Shown: positions 42,843 through 52,594, counted from the stretch's first letter. The stretch: DNA of 64,000 nt from Salirhabdus euzebyi (GCF_014207435.1 NZ_JACHGH010000010.1:61118-125117); one strand, 5' to 3'. Translations and numbers: made by a program. Notes: generated by a model not told the origin, from the letters alone.

Positions 42843-43973
42843 CTAAGATATAACATGACCTTCAAACTTCCTCCGATAATCCCCAGGTGTACAGCCTTCA
42901 TGTTTTTTAAACAACTGCCCAAAATATCTTGCTTCTACAAAACCTACTTCATTGGCAATTTCATACGTTTTAAGCTTCGTAGTTTTTAATAGATCCTTTG
43001 CCACTTCTAAGCGTTTGTTCGTGACATAATCGACGAAGTTCATTCCAGTATGCTGCTTAAATAGTCTACTAAAGTAACTATTGCTCATGTGTAGTTTTTT
43101 CGCCATTTCCACTTGATTAAGAGGCTCCATGTAATGTTGGTTAATGAACATAAGAACATCTTCAAAATCTAGTGTGTATTTTTCATCTCTATATTTGTAG
43201 ATGGTAACGTTACCTTGTTCACAATAGGACATGGATGCAACGTTTGCTTGTTTATATATGCTAACTAGTTGATCAAGTTCGCTCGTCAGTAGACTGCAGG
43301 AAAGTTCTACTTTACTTTCACAATCCGCAAATTCAGCTTTATAATCTGAAAGAATCGTATCCCATTGGGCTTCATTTTCAATAGAATGAAAAAGATACAT
43401 TTCTTTATTATCCTTCTTATCTATTAAAAGGCAGTTTGTCCGATTAGCAGGATGCAGATTATCAGACTCTATGATCATCATTCCATATTTAGCCTTTAGT
43501 GTTTCAAAAGATTGGAGTTTCGTTAGGTGTTCTTCTTGATGATGCTCGATATAATCTTTTACAACTAAAGCGATTAAATCTGCTTTTTCTGTTTGTTGCT
43601 CTTTAAGAGTTTTGGTTATATTGAGCATCGTTTCCTTTAGCTCATCGACATTTGTTGGTTTTAATAAAAAGTCATCTGCACCTAATTTGATTGCCTTTTG
43701 GGCATATTCAAATTCATCATGTCCAGTTAGGATGATCATTTTAAGCGAAGGGTATTTGTCCTTACACGTCGCAATCAAATCAAGCCCGCTCATCCCGGGC
43801 ATACGGATATCTGTTAAAAGTACATCCGTTTGCCTGGCTTCCAACATATCTAGTGCTTCAAAGCCGTTTTTGGCTGTGCCAACCACTTGAAGACCCCACT
43901 CTTCCCAAGGGATGGTTTTCTCTAGTCCTTCTCTAATTGTCCATTCGTCATCAACAATTAATAGTTTAAACAT
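42843..43973 (-). CDS. Two-component response regulator, CheY receiver plus AraC-type DNA-binding domain (YesN-like)
   Basis: The 376-residue product has a receiver domain (residues 1-120; LLIVDDEWTIREGL, phospho-Asp in VLLTDIRMPGMSG near 55, conserved Lys in FLLKPTN). A middle region without clear family follows, then a C-terminal AraC pair of helix-turn-helices (LHMSNSYFSRLFKQHTGMNFVDYVTNKRLEVAK). It pairs with the kinase encoded 4 bases upstream on the same strand. It probably activates the divergent ABC transporter operon on sensing its ligand. Confidence 0.92.
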   Translation of the reverse strand: MFKLLIVDDEWTIREGLEKTIPWEEWGLQVVGTAKNGFEALDMLEARQTDVLLTDIRMPGMSGLDLIATCKDKYPSLKMIILTGHDEFEYAQKAIKLGADDFLLKPTNVDELKETMLNITKTLKEQQTEKADLIALVVKDYIEHHQEEHLTKLQSFETLKAKYGMMIIESDNLHPANRTNCLLIDKKDNKEMYLFHSIENEAQWDTILSDYKAEFADCESKVELSCSLLTSELDQLVSIYKQANVASMSYCEQGNVTIYKYRDEKYTLDFEDVLMFINQHYMEPLNQVEMAKKLHMSNSYFSRLFKQHTGMNFVDYVTNKRLEVAKDLLKTTKLKTYEIANEVGFVEARYFGQLFKKHEGCTPGDYRRKFEGHVIS

Positions 43974-43977
43974 GACT

Positions 43978-45786
43978 CTAACCCTCTTTGTATGGAATGA
44001 TTATTTCAATGCACGTTCCTTCGTCAACTTTTGATGTAAGGTTCCAGGAATAGTTATCGCCGTAGCTTAAGAATAAACGTTTTCTTACGTTTTCAATGCC
44101 AATTCCGAGCTCTTCCATTGCTAATCCTTCTTCCATTTTCCGATTAACAATCTCAAGCGTTTCTTCATTCATGCCGACACCGTCATCTTTTACGACTACT
44201 TTTATGTTTGCTTCGTGCTCGGTAATAGAGATGGAGATATTTCCTTTTTCCATCTTGTTTTCAAGTCCATGTACAATGGCGTTCTCAACGATAGGTTGTA
44301 GCAGTAGGGCAGGGATGCGTTCGTCTTTTATTTCCTCATCCACATGCACTTGGACATCAAATTTATCTTTATAGCGATACTCTTGGATCGTTAAATAGTT
44401 TTGTAGCTGCTTCACATCTTGTTCAATCGTGACGAAGTCTTCTCCTTTTCGAACGGAGTATTTCATAATGTCACTTAAGGAGACGACGATTTTGCTAATG
44501 TCTTCTACCCCTTTTAAACGAGCGAGCCAGTTTACCGTTTCTAGGGTGTTATAAAGGAAATGCGGATTAATCTGTGCTCGTAAAGCTTTTAGTTCAGAGT
44601 CCTTCATTCGTACTTGCTTCTCATAGCTTTCCTGAATAGACACCTTTAACTGTCTTAACATCCGATTAAATCGTTTCCCAAGAATACCAATGTCGTCATG
44701 GAATTTGGAATCGAAGCGGACGTCTAAATTCCCTTTCTCTACTTCCTTCATTAAAAACATAATTTTGTACAACGGTTGCGTAATCGTTTTGGATAAAAAG
44801 TACGCTAACCAAGCAGAGAAAATAATCCCTAATAATGCTAGATTCCACGTTAAGCTTCGGATTAGGTTGTTTTTTTGCTCAATGATATTTAATGGGATCA
44901 TACTAATTAACTTTAAGCCGGTCTCTGATGCTGTATGGTACGTTAATATAGATGGAGTTTCTTCCCACTCAAATTTAAAGAAACCACTGTCCCGGGACAT
45001 AACTCTATCAAAATAATCAGCTTCTAGCCTCGTCCCAACGTTTCTTTTGTCGGGTTGTCCTGAAATAACGTAGCCTTGTTCATCTAGTAAGAAAAACTGC
45101 TGGCGGTTATAGTAATTATTTTCTTCATAGATGCTAGATAGCGCTGACTCATGGATGTCTACTAGAATGTAGCCAAGTTTTTCGTTCGTTTCCGAATCAA
45201 CGAGTAAGCGACCAGCACTTAACACGATTTCTTTTGTGTCTAGTTGGTTCACCGAATAGTTCGTGTCCCACACGATTGTGCCTTGTCCTTCATTCGCTTT
45301 TCGCAAGATTCCCCAGTTTTCTCTTATTCTATTATATTGATTAGGTAAGTATTCGTTGGAAAAATAGCGATCTCCATTTAAACCGATGACATAAATGTCG
45401 ACTTCCCAATCCTTTACTCCCATAATGGTTTCAAACACTTCATTCACTTTATCGTAGTCTTCATACTTTTCTTCTAAGCTTCTAGCAGGGTCTCTTTTTA
45501 ATGTTTCTTCTATTAAATCATTTTTATAGAAGAAGAGTGTCATTTGCTCGATGTCTTTTAAGAAGTAGGTGAATTGATTATTAATAGAAGATAATTTTTC
45601 GAGTTCGTTCTCGCTAATTTCTTCTTGGAGCACGCTCGAAATATATTGAAATGTGAAAAAGCCTAACAGTAACAGTGGTGTAATAGACGTAATTAATATG
45701 ACGATCATAAGTTTTGTACGTAAATTTAAACTTTGGATTTTGTTGATCATCTGCTCGACCTTCATTCGTGGAAAAATGTTATACAT
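43978..45786 (-). CDS. Two-component sensor histidine kinase (YesM-like)
   Basis: Up to 602 residues. The given ATG is the longest option; a start 36 bases in (MINKIQSLNLRTK) has AAGGT seven bases upstream and may be the true one. There is a membrane helix near residues 28-50, an external sensor of about 260 residues, a second helix near 305-330, and a HAMP region. The HisKA_7TM/LytS-type phospho-acceptor block ALRAQINPHFLYNTLE and a HATPase (VVKDDGVGMNEETL, GIGIENVRKRL) follow. The external domain senses a solute, either directly or with a binding protein such as the one at 51443. Confidence 0.92.
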   Translation of the reverse strand: MYNIFPRMKVEQMINKIQSLNLRTKLMIVILITSITPLLLLGFFTFQYISSVLQEEISENELEKLSSINNQFTYFLKDIEQMTLFFYKNDLIEETLKRDPARSLEEKYEDYDKVNEVFETIMGVKDWEVDIYVIGLNGDRYFSNEYLPNQYNRIRENWGILRKANEGQGTIVWDTNYSVNQLDTKEIVLSAGRLLVDSETNEKLGYILVDIHESALSSIYEENNYYNRQQFFLLDEQGYVISGQPDKRNVGTRLEADYFDRVMSRDSGFFKFEWEETPSILTYHTASETGLKLISMIPLNIIEQKNNLIRSLTWNLALLGIIFSAWLAYFLSKTITQPLYKIMFLMKEVEKGNLDVRFDSKFHDDIGILGKRFNRMLRQLKVSIQESYEKQVRMKDSELKALRAQINPHFLYNTLETVNWLARLKGVEDISKIVVSLSDIMKYSVRKGEDFVTIEQDVKQLQNYLTIQEYRYKDKFDVQVHVDEEIKDERIPALLLQPIVENAIVHGLENKMEKGNISISITEHEANIKVVVKDDGVGMNEETLEIVNRKMEEGLAMEELGIGIENVRKRLFLSYGDNYSWNLTSKVDEGTCIEIIIPYKEG

Positions 45787-45872
45787 TTTAGGAAAAATAT
45801 ATGATTGTATCCGTTTTCATAGGTTGCTACTATTTTAATTGTATCATAAAACATTACAGGGGGTTTTGTAGA

Positions 45873-46892
45873 ATGAAGAAGATTCTGACTTTATTACTTA
45901 TGGCAGCTTTAGTGTTTGCTTTAAGCGCATGTGGCTCAGATGAGGAAGAAGGTTCTGGTGGAGATTCTGACACACTAACTGTTTATTCTCCTCACCAAAA
46001 CGAAATTATTAATCCAATCATCAAAGAATTCCAAGACAGAACTGGAATTAAAGTTGACGTTGTAACTGGTGGTACTGGTGAACTTTTAAACCGTGTTACT
46101 GCTGAGGCTGACAACCCAGGTGGAGATGTATTCTGGGGTGGTGGAGCTGAATCATTAGAAGCTTTTGCTGATAGCTTCGAGCCTTACAAAACAGCTGAAG
46201 ATGAAGCAATTCCTGCAGATTTCAAAAGTCCAACAAACGTTTGGACAGGTTTCTCTGCACTTCCAATGGTAATTATGTATAACCAAGATATGGTTTCTGA
46301 TGCAGACGCACCAAAAAGCTGGGGCGATCTATTAGATCCAAAATGGACAGGCAAAATTGCTTACACAGATCCTAGTAAATCAGGTTCATCTTATACGCAA
46401 TTAGCAACAATGCTAACAGCTTATAATGGTGATGGTTCTGAAGGATGGGACTTTGTAAAAGACTTCGTTGCAAATTTAGATGGAACAATTCTTTCAAGCT
46501 CTAGTATGGTTCCAAAAGGTGTAGCTGATGGGGAATTCCCAGTAGGTTTAACACTTGAGGAAGCTGCTTACCGCTATATCGCTGGTGGAGCTGCAGTAGG
46601 CGTTCATTATCCTGAAGAAGGTACATCTGCTGTTCCAGACGGTGTTGCACTCATTAAAGGTGCAAAAAATGATGCAAATGCAAAAGAATTTATTGATTTC
46701 TTAGTAAGCAAAGATGTTCAAGAAATGATCGTGGAAGACTTCAGTCGTCGTTCTATTAGAAGTGATGTAAATCCTCCAGAAGGATTAGTAGCTTCTGACG
46801 AAATTCCTTTAGTAGATTATGACTTTGAATGGTCTGCTACTAGCAAAGATGAAATCATGGAGAAATTCCAAGAAATTCTTATTTCACAATAA
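45873..46892 (+). CDS. ABC transporter solute-binding lipoprotein, Fe3+/phosphonate/phosphoglycerate type
   Basis: ATG 45873 (MKKILTLLLMAALVFALSAC) follows ACAGGGGG. The 339-residue lipoprotein (Cys20) has an acidic Gly-rich linker and then the type II fold beginning TLTVYSPHQNEIINPIIKEF. The VTGGTGELLNRVTAEADNPGGDVFWGGG block is typical of the iron(III)/2-aminoethylphosphonate/phosphoglycerate binding proteins. Because a sensor kinase of the YesM type is divergent and a phosphohexomutase is downstream, a phosphorylated organic ligand is at least as likely as iron. Confidence 0.88.
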   Translation: MKKILTLLLMAALVFALSACGSDEEEGSGGDSDTLTVYSPHQNEIINPIIKEFQDRTGIKVDVVTGGTGELLNRVTAEADNPGGDVFWGGGAESLEAFADSFEPYKTAEDEAIPADFKSPTNVWTGFSALPMVIMYNQDMVSDADAPKSWGDLLDPKWTGKIAYTDPSKSGSSYTQLATMLTAYNGDGSEGWDFVKDFVANLDGTILSSSSMVPKGVADGEFPVGLTLEEAAYRYIAGGAAVGVHYPEEGTSAVPDGVALIKGAKNDANAKEFIDFLVSKDVQEMIVEDFSRRSIRSDVNPPEGLVASDEIPLVDYDFEWSATSKDEIMEKFQEILISQ

Positions 46893-46902
46893 AGGGAAGC
46901 TT

Positions 46903-46931
46903 CAATAAGTGGGGGTTAACTTCACTTATTG
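46903..46931 (+). other. Stem-loop after the binding-protein gene
   Basis: CAATAAGTG (46903-46911) pairs perfectly with CACTTATTG (46923-46931) around an 11-nt loop. It is the first of three hairpins in the 177-base spacer before the ATPase gene. Confidence 0.55.
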
Positions 46932-46939
46932 ATAGCGAA

Positions 46940-47006
46940 ACTTATCGGAGTATTAGCGTCCATTCTAAGTCTTAAGGGCTGGTTATGGACGCTTGCTCCG
47001 GGACAA
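46940..47006. repeat. Dispersed stem-loop repeat, copy 1
   Basis: A 67-base element bounded by ACTTATCGGAG and CTCCGGGACAA, with the inner inverted repeat AGCGTCCAT/ATGGACGCT. Copy 2 lies at 49836-49904, after the permease gene. The ends are conserved between copies, while the loop differs. Confidence 0.7.
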
Positions 47007-47020
47007 TACAGGCAGCTAGT

Positions 47021-47051
47021 AAAGGGATCGAGTTTATAACTTGATCCCTTT
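47021..47051 (+). other. Stem-loop before the ATPase gene
   Basis: AAAGGGATC (47021-47029) pairs with GATCCCTTT (47043-47051), with inner AG/CT pairing. No T-run follows; it may moderate read-through from the binding-protein gene. Confidence 0.5.
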
Positions 47052-47069
47052 ATCAAGAGGAGGGGCATT

Positions 47070-48182
47070 ATGGAGGAACATATAAAGATACAAAATGTAA
47101 GTAAGTACTTTGGGGAAAATAAAGCAATAGACAACATTAATATCACCATCAACAAGGGTGAATTTTTTACATTATTAGGTCCGAGTGGTTGTGGGAAAAC
47201 AACGTTGCTTCGTACGTTGGCTGGTTTTTATCAGCAAGACGAAGGGGATGTTCATTTCGGTGATACATTAATTAACGACGTTCCCGCGCATAAACGAAAT
47301 ATCGGGATGGTATTTCAAAATTATGCGATTTTTCCACATTTAACAGTTGGGGAAAACATCGCTTACGGATTGAAAGCACGTAAAGTGAATAAAGAGGAAA
47401 TTAAAGTACGATCTAAAGAAGCACTAGATATGGTAGAGCTTACGCATCTACAAGATCGTCAGCCATCTCAATTAAGTGGTGGGCAGCAGCAACGTGTTGC
47501 GCTTGCGCGTGCAATAGTTATTCATCCTGGTTTGTTGTTAATGGATGAGCCGTTGTCAAACTTAGATGCCAAGCTACGTGTCAAAATGCGTGAGGATATT
47601 AAACAACTACAAAAGAGCCTAAACATTACGACTATCTACGTAACACATGACCAAGAAGAGGCACTTGCTGTATCAGACCGAATCGCGGTTATGAAGGATG
47701 GAAAAGTACAACAGGTTGGAAGACCGCATGAAATTTATTTAAGCCCATCAAACAAATTTGTGGCGAATTTTATTGGTAGTACGAACTTTATGGAAGGCAC
47801 TCTTTCTGGTGTAGACGGAGATAACAATGCAACGGTTACAGTAGAGGGAGTTAAGTTTGCTACGAAGTTATTAAACCGAGTGGAAGGGAAAGTACTTTAT
47901 TCCGTTCGTCCAGAGCAGGTGAAGTTAAAGCCTGTAGAGGAAACTGGTGACACGTTATTAGAAGGAGAAGTAGTGGATGCGACGTTCTTAGGAGAGTCTG
48001 TTGTCTACAAAATTAAGTTCCATTCCGGAAATGTGATTAGTTCACATGAGCATTCTATTAGATATAACATGCTGCGAAATACTGGGGATAAGGTGAAGGT
48101 AGACTTAAACCCTGAGGAGGCCGTTATATTTAATGAAAGCGGGGAGGAAGTACTGAATGAGCACAAGAACATTAGCAAGTAG
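47070..48182 (+). CDS. ABC transporter ATP-binding protein (FbpC/PotA-like)
   Basis: The 370-residue product has one ABC domain: Walker A GPSGCGKTTLL (near residue 37), Q-loop FQNYAIFPH, signature LSGGQQQRVALARAI, Walker B LLLMDEPLSNLD and switch His in VTHDQEE. A C-terminal TOBE-like regulatory domain starts at about residue 245. It drives the permease encoded next. AGAGGAGGGG precedes the start. The permease gene begins inside its last codons (26-base overlap), which indicates coupled translation. Confidence 0.93.
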   Translation: MEEHIKIQNVSKYFGENKAIDNINITINKGEFFTLLGPSGCGKTTLLRTLAGFYQQDEGDVHFGDTLINDVPAHKRNIGMVFQNYAIFPHLTVGENIAYGLKARKVNKEEIKVRSKEALDMVELTHLQDRQPSQLSGGQQQRVALARAIVIHPGLLLMDEPLSNLDAKLRVKMREDIKQLQKSLNITTIYVTHDQEEALAVSDRIAVMKDGKVQQVGRPHEIYLSPSNKFVANFIGSTNFMEGTLSGVDGDNNATVTVEGVKFATKLLNRVEGKVLYSVRPEQVKLKPVEETGDTLLEGEVVDATFLGESVVYKIKFHSGNVISSHEHSIRYNMLRNTGDKVKVDLNPEEAVIFNESGEEVLNEHKNISK

Positions 48183-49827
48183 ACGTAATCCTTTCCGCCA
48201 GTTTGACTTTTGGAATTATGTAACAATTGCAGCCTTTATTTTGATTGCTTTTTTCTTGATTTACCCCCTGTTTAATATATTTTTAAATAGCTTTTGGCAG
48301 GATGGAAAAGTTTCTCTAGAAAACTATCAGGAATTTTTCTCTTATAAATACTATTATTCTGCCTTGTTGAACAGTATTATCGTTTCCACAGCAGCTACCT
48401 TTTTTGCTTGTTTATTAGGTATTCCAGTTGCTTACGTCATGTCGAGATTTAATATTCCGTTTAAAGGATTTTTTCATATTTTAATTATCTTGACGTTACT
48501 TTCCCCACCATTTATTGGGGCATATTCTTGGATTTTAATGTTAGGAAATAACGGGTTTATTACGAACTTTTTCAGAGATTTTGGTATTGATATGCCGTCT
48601 ATTTACGGCTTACACGGGATGATTTGGGTATTTACCCTACAATTCTACCCGCACATTTACTTATATGTTTCCGGAGCTTTAAAAACAATTGATGTATCGT
48701 TAGAAGAGGCATCTGCTAGTTTAGGGGTTTCTGGTTTCCAACGTATTCGTAAAGTAACCTTACCATTAATTTTCCCTACTGTTTCAACAGGAGCTTTGAT
48801 GGTATTTATGGCATCCTTCGCTGATTTCGGTACACCGATGTTAATCGGCCAAGGGGAAAAGGTGCTACCAATTTTAGCCTATGAGCAATTCATTAGTGAA
48901 ATGGGATCAAATCCAGCTATGGCTAGTACGTTAAGTATGATCTTGTTAGCTGTTACAACGACCGTTTTATTCGTCCAGCGCTATGTTGTAACGAAGAAAA
49001 CGTACACGATGAGTGCATTACGACCACCGAAAATTATTAAGTTAGCTGGAACGAAAAGAGTTTTTGCAACGCTTTTTGTTACAGCAGTTGTGGCGTTATC
49101 GATCATTCCACAGGCTACCGTTATTACGACTTCATTTTTAAAGACGAACGGGCCAGTTTTCGCCGGTGGATTTAGTTTAGATAGTTATCGAGAAGTATTA
49201 TATAAAGTACCACAGGCGATTACCAATACCTTTATGTATGCAAGTATCGCCATTGTGATAATGGTATTCGCAGGGTTGTTATTATCTTATGTCGTCGTGA
49301 GAAGAAAGTCGAAAATCACTTCGCTTTTAGATGCGTTAATTATGATTCCATATGTTATTCCGGGTACGGTTTTAGGTATTAGTTTAATTATTGCCTTCAA
49401 TAAACCACCAATTGAATTAACAGGAACATGGGTAATTCTTGTTATCGCATACGTGATTCGGAAGCTCCCGTATACGATGCGATCGAGTACCGCCATCTTG
49501 CATCAAATTGATAAAAGTGTCGAGGAAGCCTCGATTAGTTTAGGGGTTCCACCGATGAGGACGTTCTTTAAAACAACAGCGATTTTAATGATACCTGGTG
49601 TGTTATCTGGTGCCATTTTGAGCTGGGTAACGACGATCAACGAATTAAGTTCAACGATTGTCCTATACTACGGGGCAACGCGAACGATTACGGTGTCAAT
49701 CTATAGTGAAGTATTTACATCCAACTTTGGAACCGCAGCAGCATTGGCATCCATCTTATCCTTAACGACGATTATATCCTTAATTATCATTAATATTATT
49801 TCCGGTAAGAAGGATGTAACGATATAA
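48157..49827 (+). CDS. ABC transporter permease, two fused transmembrane halves (FbpB/ThiP-like)
   Basis: The 556-residue product has about 12 helices in two homologous halves. Each half has an EAA loop: EEASASLGVSGFQRIRKVTLPLIFP near residue 182 and EEASISLGVPPMRTFFKTTAILMIPG near 455. Such fused permeases work as the whole membrane part of iron-, thiamine- or phosphonate-type importers. The gene overlaps the ATPase by 26 bases and has GGGGAGGAAG upstream within that gene. It is followed by the second copy of the dispersed stem-loop repeat. Confidence 0.93.
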   Translation: MSTRTLASRRNPFRQFDFWNYVTIAAFILIAFFLIYPLFNIFLNSFWQDGKVSLENYQEFFSYKYYYSALLNSIIVSTAATFFACLLGIPVAYVMSRFNIPFKGFFHILIILTLLSPPFIGAYSWILMLGNNGFITNFFRDFGIDMPSIYGLHGMIWVFTLQFYPHIYLYVSGALKTIDVSLEEASASLGVSGFQRIRKVTLPLIFPTVSTGALMVFMASFADFGTPMLIGQGEKVLPILAYEQFISEMGSNPAMASTLSMILLAVTTTVLFVQRYVVTKKTYTMSALRPPKIIKLAGTKRVFATLFVTAVVALSIIPQATVITTSFLKTNGPVFAGGFSLDSYREVLYKVPQAITNTFMYASIAIVIMVFAGLLLSYVVVRRKSKITSLLDALIMIPYVIPGTVLGISLIIAFNKPPIELTGTWVILVIAYVIRKLPYTMRSSTAILHQIDKSVEEASISLGVPPMRTFFKTTAILMIPGVLSGAILSWVTTINELSSTIVLYYGATRTITVSIYSEVFTSNFGTAAALASILSLTTIISLIIINIISGKKDVTI

Positions 49828-49835
49828 AAAAAGAG

Positions 49836-49904
49836 ACTTATCGGGGTGTTAGCGTCCGTCTTAGGTATAGAAGTAAGGAACTACGGACGCTTACTCCGGG
49901 ATAA
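49836..49904. repeat. Dispersed stem-loop repeat, copy 2
   Basis: A 69-base element bounded by ACTTATCGGGG and CTCCGGGATAA, with the inner pair TTAGCGTCCGT/ACGGACGCTTA. Compared with copy 1 the stem changes are paired (CAT/ATG versus CGT/ACG), so base pairing is kept. Confidence 0.7.
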
Positions 49905-49911
49905 AGAGAGA

Positions 49912-49947
49912 CTTACATGGGGGATGAGGATCCCCCTTATTTGTAAG
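49912..49947 (+). other. Stem-loop in the permease-mutase spacer
   Basis: GGGGGAT (49919-49925) pairs with ATCCCCC (49930-49936), with an outer pair CTTACA/TGTAAG. No T-run follows, so an mRNA stability element is likelier than a terminator. Confidence 0.5.
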
Positions 49948-49999
49948 AGAGAATTGTCTAGGTTGCAACGAGAATAAATTACGCCAAGGAGGATGAAAA

Positions 50000-51412
50000 A
50001 TGATCAAATTTGGAACCGGTGGATGGAGAGACATTATTGGCGAAAATTTTACGTTTGATAATGTACGTAAGTTTTCCCAAGGTGTTTCCAATCAAATTAT
50101 ACGAAGTGGAAAACAAGCACAAGGTGTCGTAATTGGCTATGATAACCGATTTATGGCAGAGGAGTTTGCGAAGGCGTCCGTAGAAGTATTTGCTGGGAAT
50201 AATATCCCGGTTATACTGTTAACTCCTTCTGTGCCAACACCTTTAGTGAACTTCGTAACAATAAAAGAAGAGACAGCAGCAGGTCTTACTTTTACCGCTA
50301 GTCATAATCCGCATATATATAACGGGATTAAATACGTGCGTGAAGGAGGATTACCTGCAACAGAGGATATTACATCGGAGTTAGAAAATGTCATTAATAA
50401 TATTAGTATGGATGAGGTAAATAGACTTTCGTATAAAAAAGCATTAGCGAGTAGTTTAGTAGAGAGAAAAAATTACACGAATATGTTTATCGAGTTCATC
50501 GAATCCCAGCTTGATATGGAGTTAATTAAACAGTCTTCCATTAATGTGTTATATGATCCAATGTTTGGGACTGGTGTCGATTCTGTTTTAACGTTGTTAG
50601 TAGACACACGCTCGAACGTGAAAATTATTCACGACAAAGCAGATCCACTATTTGGCGGACGTGTTCCGGCTCCTACGGAAAGTACCCTATGGCGATTAAT
50701 GGGTATGATGAAAGAAGGAGAATATGACATTGGTATTGCGACAGACGGTGATGGGGACCGCATTGCCGTTATCGACGAAGAAGGAAACTATGTCGATGCG
50801 AACGAAATTTTAACAATCTTGTACTACTATTTTATGGAATATAAAAAAGTACCAGGAAACGTTGTCCGTAATATTTCGACTACGCACTTGTTAGATGAAA
50901 TAGCAGAACACTACGGCTTTGAATGTATCGAAAAACCAGTAGGCTTCAAACATATTGCTGAAGGAATGCTACAATCTGATGCGATTATTGGTGGAGAAAG
51001 CTCTGGTGGTATTACAATCAAAGGCCATTTGTTAGAAAAGGACGCTATTTTGTCTGCTGGTGTATTACTAGAAATGCTAGCACATACTGGGAAATCGATG
51101 AAAACTATACGAGATGAGATTTCGAATAAATTTGGCAAACGCTTTACGAAAGAAGCCAATTATACGTATGAGGCAGAGAGAAAAGATGAAATCCAAACGC
51201 TAATTGCGAATGTAAATGCTGATTCTATTTATGCAGGCACTTTAACAGCACATAAAACCTTTGATGGGGTTAAGTGGGAATGGGAAGATGGCACGTGGTG
51301 CTTAGTGCGTTTTTCCGGAACCGAACCTTTACTGCGCATAATGGTAGAGTCTCCACAAGAGGAAAAATTAGCAGGAATTGTGCGAAACGTCTGTGCTATT
51401 ATTGAGGAGTAA
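50000..51412 (+). CDS. Phosphohexomutase (phosphoglucomutase/phosphomannomutase family)
   Basis: The 470-residue, four-domain product has the phosphoserine loop TASHNPHIYNGIKY near residue 100, the Mg loop TDGDGDRIAVIDEEG near 247, the sugar-binding loop GGESSGGITIKGHLL near 332, and the phosphate-binding RFSGTEPLLRIM at the C-terminus. It converts sugar 1-phosphates and 6-phosphates. CAAGGAGGATG precedes the start. Its place right after the ABC transporter suggests that the imported or sensed compound feeds hexose-phosphate metabolism, but a simple housekeeping role is possible. Confidence 0.9.
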   Translation: MIKFGTGGWRDIIGENFTFDNVRKFSQGVSNQIIRSGKQAQGVVIGYDNRFMAEEFAKASVEVFAGNNIPVILLTPSVPTPLVNFVTIKEETAAGLTFTASHNPHIYNGIKYVREGGLPATEDITSELENVINNISMDEVNRLSYKKALASSLVERKNYTNMFIEFIESQLDMELIKQSSINVLYDPMFGTGVDSVLTLLVDTRSNVKIIHDKADPLFGGRVPAPTESTLWRLMGMMKEGEYDIGIATDGDGDRIAVIDEEGNYVDANEILTILYYYFMEYKKVPGNVVRNISTTHLLDEIAEHYGFECIEKPVGFKHIAEGMLQSDAIIGGESSGGITIKGHLLEKDAILSAGVLLEMLAHTGKSMKTIRDEISNKFGKRFTKEANYTYEAERKDEIQTLIANVNADSIYAGTLTAHKTFDGVKWEWEDGTWCLVRFSGTEPLLRIMVESPQEEKLAGIVRNVCAIIEE

Positions 51413-51442
51413 GGCAAAAACGTTTAGCTAGGAGCCCATAAA

Positions 51443-52594
51443 ATGAAGCTGAAATTACTTTTTCTCTTATCCATTTCTATCATTATTATCTGTATTTTTT
51501 ACATAGTAGATTTGCTCAATCAAGACTTTGTGCTGAACAAGGAAGATGAGTATGACTCTACGATAAACATATGGATAACAAGTAGTGGGCTTGCTCCTAG
51601 CTTGGATCAATTTGAAAATGAATACAACGTAAAAGTAAATGTGAGGCAATTTAATGATAAAGAGGCATTGATGGAAGAACTTACTTTATCAAATGTTACT
51701 AGTGAGCTTCCGGATGTGATAGAGGTAAATGATCATGATGGAATGGATGAAATAGTAAAACAGTATGACGTATACCCGATCGAACGTATTTCTTCTGATC
51801 TGTTGACACAGTTTCATCCGTCCATTCATAAAAGTTTTACTTATCAGGATAAGCTATATGCGTACCCGTTAGGAATGGAAATCCCGTTACTGTTTGTGAA
51901 TGAATCCCTTTTAAGAAATCATTATACGGACGGGGAAACTCTTTTTCCGTTTGAGAAGCACTTGGGAAAATACAAAGAAATCCAGGATAAGATTAATGAG
52001 AACAACAATATTCAGCCTTTCTGGTTGTTTCATTTTGACGAACAAATTCCTTTTTACTGGGAGGCAAAGGTAGCTTCTACAATAGGACCGACCAATGCTT
52101 CTTTTGACGACATGTGGAATGACTTGGTCAATGTGTATCAATTAGTTCCTCCTTTAGATAACCATATGGCAATTACGCGATTTGCTAATTTGGAGGTAGG
52201 GGCGCTCGTGTCAACGTCTGTGCATTTGCAAACAGTACAAGAGTTAATCGGGAATTCCTTTGAGTTTGACGTCATTCCGTTTATCCCGAACAGTTATCCT
52301 ATTCTCGTATCTGGTCACGGGTTAGTTGTGATGAATGAAAACGAAATGGTGGATGAGTTATTTACCTTTTTAAATAAAGAAGAAATACAATTACAGTTTT
52401 TAGGCAAAAATGGCTGGCTTCCTGCTGCGAAAACGTTAATGGAGGACACCGCATTTGTGCATGATCTCCCCATGTCAAAATACATTAGTGAACTGCTACA
52501 ATACGAGCATCTTTTTATTGGCACAGAAATAGAAGAGGCGAGTAGAGAAAGCTGGACAGATATTAAAAATAAAGCGATTGAAATAGAGAAATAG
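51443..52594 (+). CDS. Membrane-anchored solute-binding-like protein
   Basis: The 383-residue product has an N-terminal membrane helix (residues 3-24). The single Cys lies inside the helix and no lipobox is present, so it should stay anchored by the helix. The rest resembles family-1 sugar-binding proteins (TINIWITSSGLAPSLDQFENEYNVKVNVRQF; LGMEIPLLFVNESLLRNHY; EIQLQFLGKNGWLPAA). Its own permease genes are absent. It may serve the FbpB-like permease, or present ligand to the YesM-like kinase as an extracytoplasmic sensor. The start ATG 51443 follows TAGGAGCCC. Confidence 0.72.
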   Translation: MKLKLLFLLSISIIIICIFYIVDLLNQDFVLNKEDEYDSTINIWITSSGLAPSLDQFENEYNVKVNVRQFNDKEALMEELTLSNVTSELPDVIEVNDHDGMDEIVKQYDVYPIERISSDLLTQFHPSIHKSFTYQDKLYAYPLGMEIPLLFVNESLLRNHYTDGETLFPFEKHLGKYKEIQDKINENNNIQPFWLFHFDEQIPFYWEAKVASTIGPTNASFDDMWNDLVNVYQLVPPLDNHMAITRFANLEVGALVSTSVHLQTVQELIGNSFEFDVIPFIPNSYPILVSGHGLVVMNENEMVDELFTFLNKEEIQLQFLGKNGWLPAAKTLMEDTAFVHDLPMSKYISELLQYEHLFIGTEIEEASRESWTDIKNKAIEIEK

